DNA of 64,000 bases, from positions 297,658,364 to 297,722,363 of the forward strand of contig CM046877.1 of NCBI GenBank assembly GCA_025667525.1, in the 5' to 3' direction. Made by a program: the position numbers and the translations under genes. This stretch comes from Glebionis coronaria (taxonomy: Eukaryota > Streptophyta > Magnoliopsida > Asterales > Asteraceae). The notes under the pieces are model-generated. The model made no database searches and was not told where the DNA came from. It saw nothing but the letters and a program-made list of their open reading frames with translations. Below are positions 24,043 through 33,934 of the stretch, piece after piece; the first letter of the stretch is position 1, and every line of letters begins with the position of its first letter.

Positions 24043-25270
24043 TGTGAATGCAATGATGCCTAAAAACATTACTTTCATTTTTCGGTCTCGCTTTGTTTTG
24101 ATTATGACAATATATAAAAACAAGCATTTACGAAAACAACGAAAAAGGAATTCTTTAGTTCAAGTATTTTTCATTTCAACCATTATCACTTAAGGTATGA
24201 ACAAACAAGTTTTCAACCTAACTAAGTGATCAAATATTTATTTTTTCTTAAAACTCACCTTTTATTAAATGTGACAAAGTTTTTTATTAAACTTTATTTT
24301 TAAGAAAATGTTTTATTAAATTAATTATTTGAAAATGGCATATTCCATATGGTTTAGGGATATCCTTTGGGGATAAATATTTCACCATATGTGACTACCC
24401 CACTAAAAGACAAAAGGGAGCGGAGTCTACTCTCATGGTTCCTCAAATGGCTATGCGGTTCTTTAGTGATAAAGAACCGCGGGCACAATTAAGGAACCGC
24501 GTCCAGGGATAGCCGTTGGAGCTTTGTCTTATAAATAGTGGACCATTCTCAGATTTTTTTCCCCACTTCTTTTGTACCTAAATTTCCAGATTCAATCCAA
24601 CTTCTTAAACCATTCAAATCCTTGATTATTTGGTTGATTACTACTTGTTTAGAAGTGAATCTTTCTCCTCTCATCTCTTCCTCTCAAGTGCAAAGAGAAG
24701 AACACTTTCATCCTTGAAGTGTTGTGTCTACCTCAAAGATCCATTGAAGATCAAACATTTATTTTTCATTCTTGTGTTGTTGTTATGAAGATCCAAGTAG
24801 TTGTGTCTATTTGGAAGTTGTGTATGTAGTGTGGTTGATACTTAGTCCTTAAAGTATATTGGTGTAGATTGGTCCTAGCTAAGATTATGGATCTACTTTT
24901 AGCTTAGAGTCAGAAATTGGTTAAGCGACGTGTACGGTTTCTCCACCTTAAGGAGCTTGTTGATTAGTGAACTCTCGAGTAAGGAGTACTCGAGGAGTAG
25001 AGTAGGAACGAGGAATGGGCTTCGTTGCCGAACCAATATAAATCCTTGGTGTTTGGTTTGATCTTTCTTTTCCTTATCTCTTTACATTCATTATTATTCA
25101 TTTGCATATACTTGTGATTATTAGTTAGTTGAACTATCCCTTGTCCATATTGTGTATAAGAAGATTTCACATATTTGCTCAAGTCTAAGTTTTTGAAAAG
25201 GTTTTTTTGAAAACCCATATTTAATAAGTAAATTTAAGAAACTATTCAACCTCCCCTTCTAGTTTCTACA
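24043..25270 (+). repeat. LTR of element I
   Basis: It starts TGTGAATG after the PPT and ends CCCCTTCTAGTTTCTACA, giving TG...CA and 1228 bp. TTATAAATAG at 24529-24538 is the likely TATA box. The right end is supported because H gag resumes exactly at 25271. Confidence 0.7.
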
Positions 25271-25782
25271 CGGCTAACAAAGGTGGTTCTCATTTGTTCC
25301 CATGTTGCGATGGTACCAGACATCAACTCATTATACCATACTCTTGCATCTCCGGATATAGATGATGGAAAGAGTTTGAGTTTAATAGCGTTTACATCAA
25401 CGTTGGCTCCATATCGAAACAAGCCACATATCTCTACGAATTTGACAATGTGCTTATGTGAATCGGCCCGCCTACGGCTGTCAAATTGGCGGTCTTAGAT
25501 CATTTAAAGATGATGACCTTTCACGGTGAAATTGTCTCCAAGTTCAACCGGAACGATAGCTGCCTCGGGAGTAGGTGCCACAACACGGTTGTTGGCCCAC
25601 ATAGATTGATCGTCAGCCATTGGGAAAGGTAGATTGTTAAATGGGTTGTAGACGACAAAGGCGTCTAAGAGATTATCGAATGGTGGATTTTTGAATCTAG
25701 GAATTTGGTTCTTCAAAGGAACAAACGGTTGTTTCCTTTAGTTCTTCTTACGAGATTGATGAATAAAACGTTCGGGATCCAT
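25271..25782 (-). pseudogene. Element H gag, N-terminal part with three stops
   Basis: From Met at 25782 (MDPERFIHQSRKK) the frame meets a stop, then LGDNFTVKGHHL with two more stops near 25497-25507. After them comes a clear gag domain: RADSHKHIVKFVEICGLFRYGANVDVNAIKLKLFPSSISGDARVWYNEL and TWEQMRTTFVSR. It is truncated by the LTR of copia I. It is a dead copy of a structural protein, typical of gypsy elements. Confidence 0.82.
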
Positions 25783-25919
25783 TTAAGGACTAAGTGGTTC
25801 TTGACCAGAAGAACGGGTGTTCATTCAAGTCTTAAAACACTTTTGAAAAAGATTTTGAAAAAAAAACTAGGAAAATAGGAAATAAAATAAATTAAATAAA
25901 TTAAAATATTTTTTTATAA

Positions 25920-26155
25920 AATCGAGAGTAACTGGTCGGCTGCTATGGCGGTTGATCGGCTGCTTTCTTCTATTGGATGCTAGTTGGAGGCTGTTGGCCG
26001 ATCGGCTGGCGACTGTTGGCTGGAGACGGACTTAGCTATTCGGCTGCTCTCGTAGCTGACCGGCTGCTTCTTTCTGATAACAAGCGGCTGACGGCTGCTT
26101 GAGCGGCTAACCGACTGCTTTCTTCCGAGTGCGATCAGCGGGCGGCTGCTCACAA
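25920..26155. repeat. CGGCTG(CT) motif array in H leader
   Basis: About 15 copies of GGCTG or its variants (CGGCTGCT, TGGCTGG) with irregular 10-20 base spacing, between PBS and gag. The block is visibly GC-richer than its A/T-rich surroundings. Confidence 0.75.
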
Positions 26156-26256
26156 GAAATGTGAGATTTTTTTTATTTTTTTTGAATTTGGAAACAAGAA
26201 ACGCTACTACGGATTGATTATAGGATGGATTTTAGAACTAAGAACGCAATCAAATT

Positions 26257-26272
26257 CCCAGCAACGGCGCCA
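26257..26272 (-). promoter_or_regulatory. Primer binding site of element H (tRNA-Asp type)
   Basis: The minus strand reads TGGCGCCGTTGCTGGG, the same class as in A-D, placed just inside the LTR end. Confidence 0.82.
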
Positions 26273-26278
26273 AAAACT

Positions 26279-27975
26279 TAATGCGTACCGGTTATAGTAG
26301 ATTGAAACAAGTTTTAAATTTATAAACACGAGTTACCGTAATAAACTATAAATGCACGGGTAAGTATGACCCTTTCGTTAGTGGTATAGTTTTAATGGTA
26401 AACCGAGATCGTTCACGGGGATTTGGAAAACCTATGATCATTCAAAAATCGAACAATAATCGTTTCCATTGTAGCTATATGAAGATAAATTGAAAAAGTA
26501 AATTATGATGAGAAATAATATGATTAAAAACAACACTTGGTAAAGATTAGTTTGGGAATCTGATATGGTATGATTGAGATAGACACGTAAACTTATGATT
26601 ATGATAATTATATGGTTAATCCAATCTATTGTTTTCAAAAGTTTCAATCTTCGTCAAGACATTGGTTCAAGAAAATAAGCATTAGACTCAATTACTCAAT
26701 TCAAGACTTAATCCAATTTCAACTTGTTTGATTCGTGGTTCGTTTCATAAACTTGTTAACACTTATAGTTATGTTTCTTAGTGATCAAAATTTCTTAGGA
26801 AATGGTCAATACAAAATATAGCCAATCCATAGACAACCCGGCTATAACTTGTTGTTAGAAAATAACCCTTTCGACAATCGTTAGCAACAAATTATGTTTT
26901 AACAACCAATGTCACATGAAATATAAGTACTAATGGTTCAAAGGAAAAGCTTGAAATTGAATTAAAACATAAATCACAATCACAACCACTTCATCATACC
27001 ACAAACATCATATTACCAAGTGTAAAATGAAACTAGCCACTCATATTAAACATTGACATAAACTCAAAAAATAAAGTCTTAAAAGTCATAATCAAGATTC
27101 TTACAAAGTATAAATATAGTGCTAATGTTTAGGGTAATGATCCTTTAGAGTTTGGTGTATGTAAATTTGCTTTTCGGGCTCCAAAAATGACTTTTCTTGC
27201 ACCACCTTGCTCAAATCCGAATTTCAGGTTTGGGACAAGGGAGATAGAGTTTATTTGGTTAATAGAGAAGTAATATGATGGTTATGAGAGTACACATTAA
27301 AGTGTGACCTCATGGATCTTACTTATTGGTAAATTGATGGCTAGAACTTGAATGCATGGGTTGGTGGCTAAGGCATCTACTTGGTGCCAAAGGTATACTA
27401 GAACCTCCAATAGAATGTTCTTGTGGCTTCTTTAAATGCTTCAAGAATTAGTTGGTAACTTGTAGTGAAATCTACCCACAGAAAAGGAGATGTTGGCAGC
27501 TGAAGTTGGCTGGCATCTACTTTCATTGCTGGTGGCTGGTGAAGAAAAAAGAGATGGTGGCAGCTGAGGACGACTAACATCTACTCACACGGCTATCATC
27601 CAGTTTCACGCTAATTTATTTGCACAATTTATACTACAAGTATCTTCTTCATTTCTCTTGCATTTCCCAATTTGGGATCACTTGTAAAGCTTGTATATTC
27701 TTGAAAACACTTGTTCTTGCACCCGTAACTGATCTTCAAAGGCTTGTAACTCGTATACAGGTCTTGAACTTGATTGGGATTCTTCGTACTTGTACTAATC
27801 TTCGCTTTTGCATTGCTTTCTTTGTCTTTTTATTCTTTTCCCTACATTTGGCTAAACATAGACTTGCAAACACATTTTGGCAAAAATATGCACAAAAGTA
27901 TGAAAATATAACCAAAATACATGTACAAAAGCACGGATAACGCTCCCAAAAACATGTTGGATTTGGGCGTTATCA
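26279..27975 (-). repeat. 5' LTR of element H
   Basis: In element sense it starts TGATAACGCCCAAA at 27975 and ends CGCATTA near 26279 (about 1.7 kb). The start forms a hairpin GATAACGC...GCGTTATC with an inner CCCAAA/TTTGGG. A second short motif cluster with GGCAGCTG/GGCTGGCATCTACT lies at 27495-27610. Only one LTR copy is present, so the inner end rests on the PBS position. Confidence 0.72.
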
Positions 27976-27978
27976 GTA

Positions 27979-28740
27979 CATTAAAGAAATGCTATAGAAA
28001 TTTAGATTAGAGGATTCTAAGCCTATGAAGACTCACATGGCCTCGGATACTAAACTCTATGTAGATGAAAAGAGTGATTGGTCGACAATACCAAATATAT
28101 GGTTTAATTGGTAGTTTGTTGTACCTAACGGTGAGTTGACCCAATATCATGTTTAGTGTTTGTCTTTGTGCCTGCTTTCAAGAGGCTCCCAAAACCTCTC
28201 ACCTTGAAGCAGTTAAGCGTATCTTCCTATACATTAAAGGCACTATACATTTGGGATTATGGTATCCCGAAGGGATCAGCGTAGAAACTATAGTATACAC
28301 CAACCCAGATAATGCGAGAGACTATGTGGACCGGAAAAGCACTAGTGGCATTTGTACCTTCATCGGTTGTTGCTTAACTTTTTGGTTCTCCAAGAAAAAA
28401 CCGCTGTTGCTATCTCCACCACGAAAGTTGAGTATGTGAGTGTTGGTATAGCTTATCAACAAGCTCTATGGATGAAGCAAGACCTTGTTGACTACGAGAT
28501 TACACTTAATGATGTTACAATTATGTGTGATAATAAGGGTGCAATTGACCTTAGTAAAAATCTCGTGCAACATTCGTGAACGAATCACATAGATATTCGC
28601 CACCATTTCCTTACGGATAATGTTCAAAAGTGGAACATTACTATAGAAAAGGTACCATCGGTAGATAACTTAGCCAATATCCTTACTAAGCCTCTTAAGA
28701 GGGAACCCTTTAATTACCTGCGCTTAGGTCTAGGATTAAT
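27979..28740 (+). pseudogene. Element J pol C-terminus: RT end and RNase H, frameshifted
   Basis: Recognisable copia pieces in order: RLEDSKPMKTHMASDTKL (RT end), HLEAVKRIFLYIKGTIHLGLWYP, DYVDRKSTSGICTFIG, then after a frame change ALWMKQDLVDYE, MCDNKGAIDLSKN, HIDIRHHFLTDNV and DNLANILTKPLKREPF. The RNase H motif reads YTNPDNARD instead of the usual YxDSDxAGD. Several stops and at least one frameshift are present, so it is inactive. Confidence 0.85.
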
Positions 28741-29996
28741 GGAACATATTCCTTCAGTGTGCATGCTTAGGCGAGTCTTTCATTTTGAGTCTTTTCTTTT
28801 TGAGTCAACATACATTGGGTTCAAAAACTTTTCCGCACTACTTCTTTTCTTAAATAAGTACACTGTCCGCGATCCAAATCTTCAAAGAATCTTGGAATGC
28901 TTTAATGAACCATGGCACCTCCTTTCGAACTATAGTATCTATTTTTTTATAGTTCCTCTTTATTTTTTAGTCTTTAATTTCCTATAGAAAATTATCGATT
29001 TTGGGGTTGATTTATTCTTTTTTAGAACTCTTTACCATGACTTAAAAATACCCAAAGTTTTTTCTCAAATGGTCGAGAAATGTTTTTGCATTGTTAATTC
29101 AATCTAAGAAAGTTTTTAATAAGTTCTTGGGATTGCAAATGAGCATATGTATGCAATAAGTACGGGTTACACAACCATAATGGGAACAACATTTAATCGT
29201 GGAGGATCAATGGGTTATCATAAATATGTCATGACTTTGTGTCTAGATAATCGCACCTCCAACATATTTTTTTAAAATTCTTTTTGGTCAAAGTCGTGCT
29301 TGAACCTTACCTCTGTTCTAGTTTTGTTGCACTTTAGCATAACTTTATTATAAGTTAGACTACAAAATTAGGATTTGCTGAATTAGAAAAATTCCCTAAA
29401 ATCCTAAAATAAGACACTGTCCACTTATCTTTATTTCACCCAACGGTTCTTTATCTTTAAAGAACCGTGAGACTTTAAAGAACCGCGGCTAGAAGACGAA
29501 TCTTTATCTTGTCTTATCTATTTTCTGTTTTTGTGAACCTCCATAATTATTCCAACATTTTCTAGTATATTAGTTTCTACCCTTTGACCATTTCTTATCT
29601 ATCTTGAGCTTTCATTACAAAACCCTTCACATATTTGCATTCTTCCCGTCTTAAAGCAAAAATGTATTACTCTCCAACTGAAAGCCTTGATTCACCATAA
29701 TTTCCTCCAATTCTTCTCTATCCAAACTCACCAAGGAACACTATAAATTCAATCATTTCTCCTACTAAAGAAATTGATTATGGAGACTCTTCTTTACCTA
29801 TTAATCCCTTTTGTGTTTTTCCTCCATCGCATGATAATGTCATGCATCATGGAACATATTGTCATTGTTGTCAATATCAACATCTTGCCATGTCATGCTT
29901 GGAGTTGATGAGCGTTCGATTAGGATTTTAATGATAAAGAAAGCGTTGTGAATCCCTTCCCCCTCACCTCCTTTTATAGAGACGAGGGGGAACTAA
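28741..29996 (+). other. Element J 3' region without recognisable gene
   Basis: A/T-rich sequence with many stops in all frames. The only structure I see is the G-rich purine tract GACGAGGGGGAA near 29981, which would serve as PPT. Confidence 0.5.
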
Positions 29997-30682
29997 TGTT
30001 GGGCCAATTCAGTGCCTGATTTGTCCCTTGCACAGGATTTGGATGTAAAGTATCCTAAATAGTGTTAGTCACTGAACTTCGTATGTTATAAGTTCAGTGT
30101 GTCATTCTTCAGAGTTCTTTAGAGTATACGAGATAGACTCGTCATTAGCTGAGGCGGATCTCAGTAAGTGTGCAAAGAATCAAGGATGATGGAGTTAGTA
30201 AGTGATGACATAATAGCTTGCTAACTCCTCAAGACTATTACTTCTTTACAAGACCTGAAGATGTTAGAAGACCTGAAGAAGTGTCTGAAGTGTCTGTCTA
30301 AAGTATTAGTGGAAGACTACAAGGTGGTTACTTGTATTTTAGTTAAAGCTTCTCAACGAAGCTTCACACCCCACTATATATATGTGGTCCTTGTAATAGA
30401 ATAGTCAATGTTTCCCACCACAGAAAACACACATGTAACACTTTAGTGGATAGGGGTTTCATCCTCCCATGGTTGCATAAGCTTAGCTAGCTATGAACAT
30501 GGGAGTTTAGTTTGGCATTCATCGCCCGGTTGTTGTTCCGCAAATAATCGGGCAAGTCTTGTATATTTGTTGATTCATTATTAATAACCTTGTGTTATTA
30601 GTTAGTCAGTTGGTTTAATTGTGCAAATGTTCTTCATTTATTCTTATTGATTCGATGTTTGCACAAGTATCGTGGACCATCA
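29997..30682 (+). repeat. Copia LTR of element J family (686 bp)
   Basis: It starts TGTTGGGCCAATTC after the purine tract and ends GGACCATCA before a copia PBS. It carries CCAC-TATATATAT-GTGG at 30371-30387, a TATA box inside a small palindrome. Confidence 0.78.
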
Positions 30683-30684
30683 AT

Positions 30685-30699
30685 TGGTATCAGAGCGGG
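30685..30699 (+). promoter_or_regulatory. Copia primer binding site (initiator tRNA-Met type)
   Basis: TGGTATCAGAGCGGG, the canonical plant copia site, three bases after the LTR. Confidence 0.9.
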
Positions 30700-31212
30700 T
30701 TAGATTAATTCTTATCCAGATCCGTTCAATATATATGACTGCTAATAACATCAGTAATGTCAAAATTTATTTCTGTTATATCTTCAAAAAAAAATTCTGC
30801 TACTGTTAGTTTTTGAAGAAAGAAATACTTTTAATTTGCCTACTGTTGGTAATGCCCACTAAAATCTTATCCTCAACCCCCACCTTCCACATTCTCTTCT
30901 CTTCTCATAAACACGAATCCCTCACTTCCTTCTCAATACTCCCACCGTGTTCCGCATCATATCACTTAAACAAATTTCACAAAAAACCACCGGATCCTAA
31001 TATCAGATTCACAGTTCCTTTCTAAACTCTCACCTTCACCTACCTCTATTCCCATCTATCACATAAAAATCTCACATTTCTGTCCCTCTCTCCAAAACCA
31101 TCTTCACTGGATCTTGTAACTCCCAAACCCAGGAACTCCAACATCACTATTCAAAAAACTCCATCAATTCGTTCACCTTCAACCATCAGGATCTTGTAAC
31201 CCCAAAACCCAG
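30700..31212 (+). other. Region after J PBS; contains an 80-bp tandem duplication
   Basis: No credible gene. The string GGATCTTGTAAC...CCCAGGAACT occurs at about 31112 and again at about 31190, marking two copies of an approximately 80-bp unit. Element B inserted in the second copy. Confidence 0.5.
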
Positions 31213-31217
31213 GAACT
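31213..31217 (+). repeat. Target-site duplication of element B, left
   Basis: GAACT directly before the LTR start TGATAGG; identical to 38383-38387. Confidence 0.9.
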
Positions 31218-31670
31218 TGATAGGTGTGAAAACACCCATCCTTTTTACCACTTAATTACAATAATAACCGAGCCAAAACGTGTATTTTATGTCATTTATG
31301 TCGGGATTATGCGTGGTTTGTGTTTTTGTTGTGATTTAGGACGAAAAGGTGAAAAGTGGAGAAAACACGGCATTCACGGGCTTTTATCGAAGAAAAAGAC
31401 GAAAGATGAAGTCGAAAGATCAAGAGTGGAAAAAGAACGGAAGTCCAAGACCAATTCTGAAGATTTATCGAAGAAAAAGTCAAAGGACAGAAGTTTACTA
31501 AAAAGCCGAAGAACTCGAGTCTTATTTATAAAGAAAAATCAAGACGAGTTAAAGAAATCCCAAGACAAAGTCCAAGATTAACAAAAGATAAAGAAGAAAA
31601 GGACTTAAGTGCGCAATTAAGGCAAAGAGGAAAGAGGGAGGAAGTTTCCTAAGCTCCTCCCTAATCACCC

Positions 31671-31680
31671 CTATATATAG
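31671..31680 (+). promoter_or_regulatory. TATA box of LTR B
   Basis: CTATATATAG; the copy in the other LTR is at 37223-37232. It implies transcription starting near 31700, so the rest of the LTR is leader. Confidence 0.6.
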
Positions 31681-32091
31681 TTTTAGCTAGTTTCATTTTC
31701 ATGTGGTTGGTGGCTTGACAAACCACACTTCCACCATTTTCATTTCTTGTCATTTAATTTCTTGCAATTTAATTTCTTGTTATGCACTTTTAATACATTT
31801 AATTTTCAAGTAAGTTTTCTTTTATTGTTCTTGAATCTTTACTTTTCTTGCTTAATCTTTCATCTTCCTTTCTTGATTCTAGTTTACTTTTGGTGTGAAT
31901 TACATATGATCCGTGTTGTTCATTAATGTTTTCGTGCTTAAAAAGTTCATCTTTTTATGGTTTGATTTAAAAGTTTGTTTATTTTAAGTTTCGAAAAGTT
32001 GTAATTTGAGCTTATTTAGTCTTTTTCACATTAGATTCGTTTAAGTTTTGGTTTTAGCTTATCCTTGTAGCTTATTACCCTTTGCCTAAAT

Positions 32092-32470
32092 TTCGGATCA
32101 AGAGAGTAATCGGAAAGGGTATTAAATCCTTTTCCGATCTGCTCACTCCGACCAGCACCCCTTTTTCCGATCTGTTGATCGGAAAAGGGTTTTACTTATT
32201 CCAATTTGGCACGTTTTGGATATTCCGATTGTACCTTATTTCCAGTATTCCGATTTGCATTTTTCTAACATTCCGATTTGGCTTTTCTAACATTCTGATC
32301 TGGGTCTATTTACATGTATTCCGATCTGCTTCTATTTTCCACATTCCGATCAAACGATCGGAATACATTCCGATCATGACCATTTTGTACATTCCGACCA
32401 GCAGCCTTTCCGACGGGTACATTCCGATCGGATTCCGTTGGGATTCCGATCGGGTGTATTCCGATTGGGT
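32092..32470. repeat. ATTCCGATC array in LTR B (copy 1)
   Basis: About 20 copies of TTCCGAT(C/T) or its complement at irregular spacing; the same array is repeated in the second LTR at about 37644-38022. The 151-codon open frame through it (32082-32537) is composed of the repeats and is not credible as a gene. Confidence 0.85.
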
Positions 32471-32833
32471 ATTTTTGTTTTGTTTTGTTTTAGTTAAAGT
32501 GGCAATTTCTCTCGTTTTATTTTTAGTTCATTTTTAATTCGTTTTGCATTTTTATTTAATTGTCAATTTACTTTTCGTTAAGTTTTAATTTTACGTCATT
32601 TAATTTCACGTCATTTACTTTTAACGTTTTAAATATTGCACCGTTTACGTTTCAACTAGTTTTAGTTTTAATTTCCCGTCCTTTATTATTAAGTCTTGCA
32701 CATTTATTTTACCAAATCCAAAAATATTTGTTTCACCAATAACAACTAATCTCACACAATTAACCGGAAATCAATTCGAGAAGACACCGAGAAAACGAAC
32801 TTTTTTCAACCTAGCAAAATCTATACATTAAAA

Positions 32834-32850
32834 TGGCGCCGCTGCCGGCT
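32834..32850 (+). promoter_or_regulatory. Primer binding site of element B (tRNA-Asp type)
   Basis: TGGCGCCGCTGCCGGCT, three bases after the LTR. Confidence 0.88.
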
Positions 32851-33037
32851 CTTTTCGTGAAGATTACCGGTTTTTTGTGAGAGACGCGTTGGCTTTTGGG
32901 ACCCGTTCACTTGTGAACGTTATTTTCCGTGTCCAAAAATTTTCAAAAATCACAAAAATATTTGTAAAATCATAAAAAGCATTTCTTTTTCAAAGTTTTG
33001 CACCAAAAATATTCTTCTTGCTTATCTATCTTTCTTT
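32851..33037 (+). other. Element B leader with palindrome
   Basis: Untranslated. It includes GAGACGCGTTGG and then CGTTCAC-TT-GTGAACG at 32905-32920, the same palindrome as in A, C and D. Confidence 0.7.
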
Positions 33038-33934
33038 ATGGATTTTTATGTCCATTGCGTCCGGTGTGGGAAACAATTATCTGGGAACAACTCTTGTCAA
33101 TGGTGTACATGTGAGCGGTGTGGAAACGATCTCTACAATACACAATTCCTATTCGGATTTTGTCCTTTGTGCAACTCGACTAATTCGTCCTTTTTGAACC
33201 CACCTCCTCCCGTTCCCCCGTGCATCTATTGTGGAAGCGATTCTCATTGGCATGTTTCGTGCCCGGTTCAATACCCGTATGGACACGGGCAAGAACCGGG
33301 GTACAATTATGACAATGACAATAGCTATCCACAAGAAGCACCCAGTTTCTCTCCATACCCATGGTGCTATATTTGTGGGGGCCCTCACGATGCTTCTTTT
33401 TGTGATCCGTCGCAAATATTTGAGAAATTACCGTGCTATCATCCTAGTGTCTATAACCGTAAGCCCCCACATCACACCCTCAATCATCAATCTTCTCAGC
33501 AAACAAGTCTTGATCAAAAACTCACTTCTTTGAATGGCATTCTAGAAAGTCTAGCTCAACTCCGAGCTGACTTGCATCAGGAAAGGCAACCGTTGCTTGA
33601 TGTAGACGAAACCTTGAAAACCACCGACACCTTTTTGAGCCAATTTAGTCGTTTTCCCTTCTTTTCTACACCAAAATGTCTAATTACAGCGTGGGATAGA
33701 ATTGGTGAAATTGAACATACTCGGGGCGATGAACAACAAAAGTTGTTGCATGAGCTTCTTAAAGATGTGGAGGTTATCAAGGAAGAGTTAGCCGACTACG
33801 TCACTCCTAACTGGACTTGTCCCATCTATTATGATGATGATGACGACGATGATGTCTACACTTTCAACCAATCTTCTGAAGTTGCTGCTCCTACTGTCGA
33901 TGTTCCTACTGCATCTAAGGATCTAGATTCGTAG
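33038..33934 (+). CDS. Element B ORF, N-terminal part: Cys-rich multi-zinc-finger protein
   Basis: 298 residues to a TAG stop. Residues 7-50 hold several CxxC pairs (CVRCGK, CQWCTCERCG, CPLC) resembling zinc ribbons. Two retroviral-type CCHC knuckles follow: CIYCGSDSHWHVSC (about 67-80) and CYICGGPHDASFC (about 110-122). Then come a Gln/Leu-rich, probably helical segment (about 155-190) and an Asp run. There is no gag capsid domain. The knuckles suggest nucleic acid binding, perhaps of the element RNA. The frame continues after the TAG into the next ORF, so both were probably one protein of about 571 codons. I do not recognise a named family. Confidence 0.75.
   Translation: MDFYVHCVRCGKQLSGNNSCQWCTCERCGNDLYNTQFLFGFCPLCNSTNSSFLNPPPPVPPCIYCGSDSHWHVSCPVQYPYGHGQEPGYNYDNDNSYPQEAPSFSPYPWCYICGGPHDASFCDPSQIFEKLPCYHPSVYNRKPPHHTLNHQSSQQTSLDQKLTSLNGILESLAQLRADLHQERQPLLDVDETLKTTDTFLSQFSRFPFFSTPKCLITAWDRIGEIEHTRGDEQQKLLHELLKDVEVIKEELADYVTPNWTCPIYYDDDDDDDVYTFNQSSEVAAPTVDVPTASKDLDS

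Larger units (their letters stand above)
23550..25270 (+). mobile_element. Element I: copia 3' end and 3' LTR, inserted in element H gag
   Basis: The internal 3' region (23550-24042) is T-rich with repeated AAGGGGGAG motifs and no credible ORF. A PPT (AAAAAGGGGGAGAT) and an LTR follow. Directly after the LTR, minus-strand gag of H begins mid-protein, so I has inserted into H. Everything upstream of 23550 is element E or off-window. Confidence 0.7.
25271..27975 (-). mobile_element. Element H: gypsy 5' end (LTR, PBS, leader, broken gag), inserted in copia J
   Basis: On the minus strand: LTR 27975-26279, PBS, leader, then gag cut by copia I at 25271. Copia J coding sequence begins right after the LTR at 27976, so H inserted into J. 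Confidence 0.8.
27976..30682 (+). mobile_element. Element J: degenerate copia, RT end to LTR
   Basis: It begins where element H ends, with copia RT-RNase H coding remnants. A featureless 1.25-kb 3' region, a purine tract at about 29979-29992 and an LTR follow. A second PBS follows that LTR (30685), which is not expected after a 3' LTR. Confidence 0.65.
31218..32830 (+). repeat. 5' LTR of element B
   Basis: 1613 bp, TGATAGGTGTG...CTATACATTA. U3 has repeated ATCGAAGAAAAAG motifs (about 31385-31560). A hairpin GGGAGGA...TCCTCCC at about 31637-31662 precedes the TATA box CTATATATAG at 31671-31680. The ATTCCGATC array follows at about 32092-32470. The 3' end TTA instead of CA is fixed by the TSD. 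Confidence 0.95.

Noticed and set aside
32082..32537. 151-codon open frame in LTR B, also at 37634-38089
   Set aside because: It runs through the ATTCCGATC array in both LTRs; composition follows the repeat rather than a protein.
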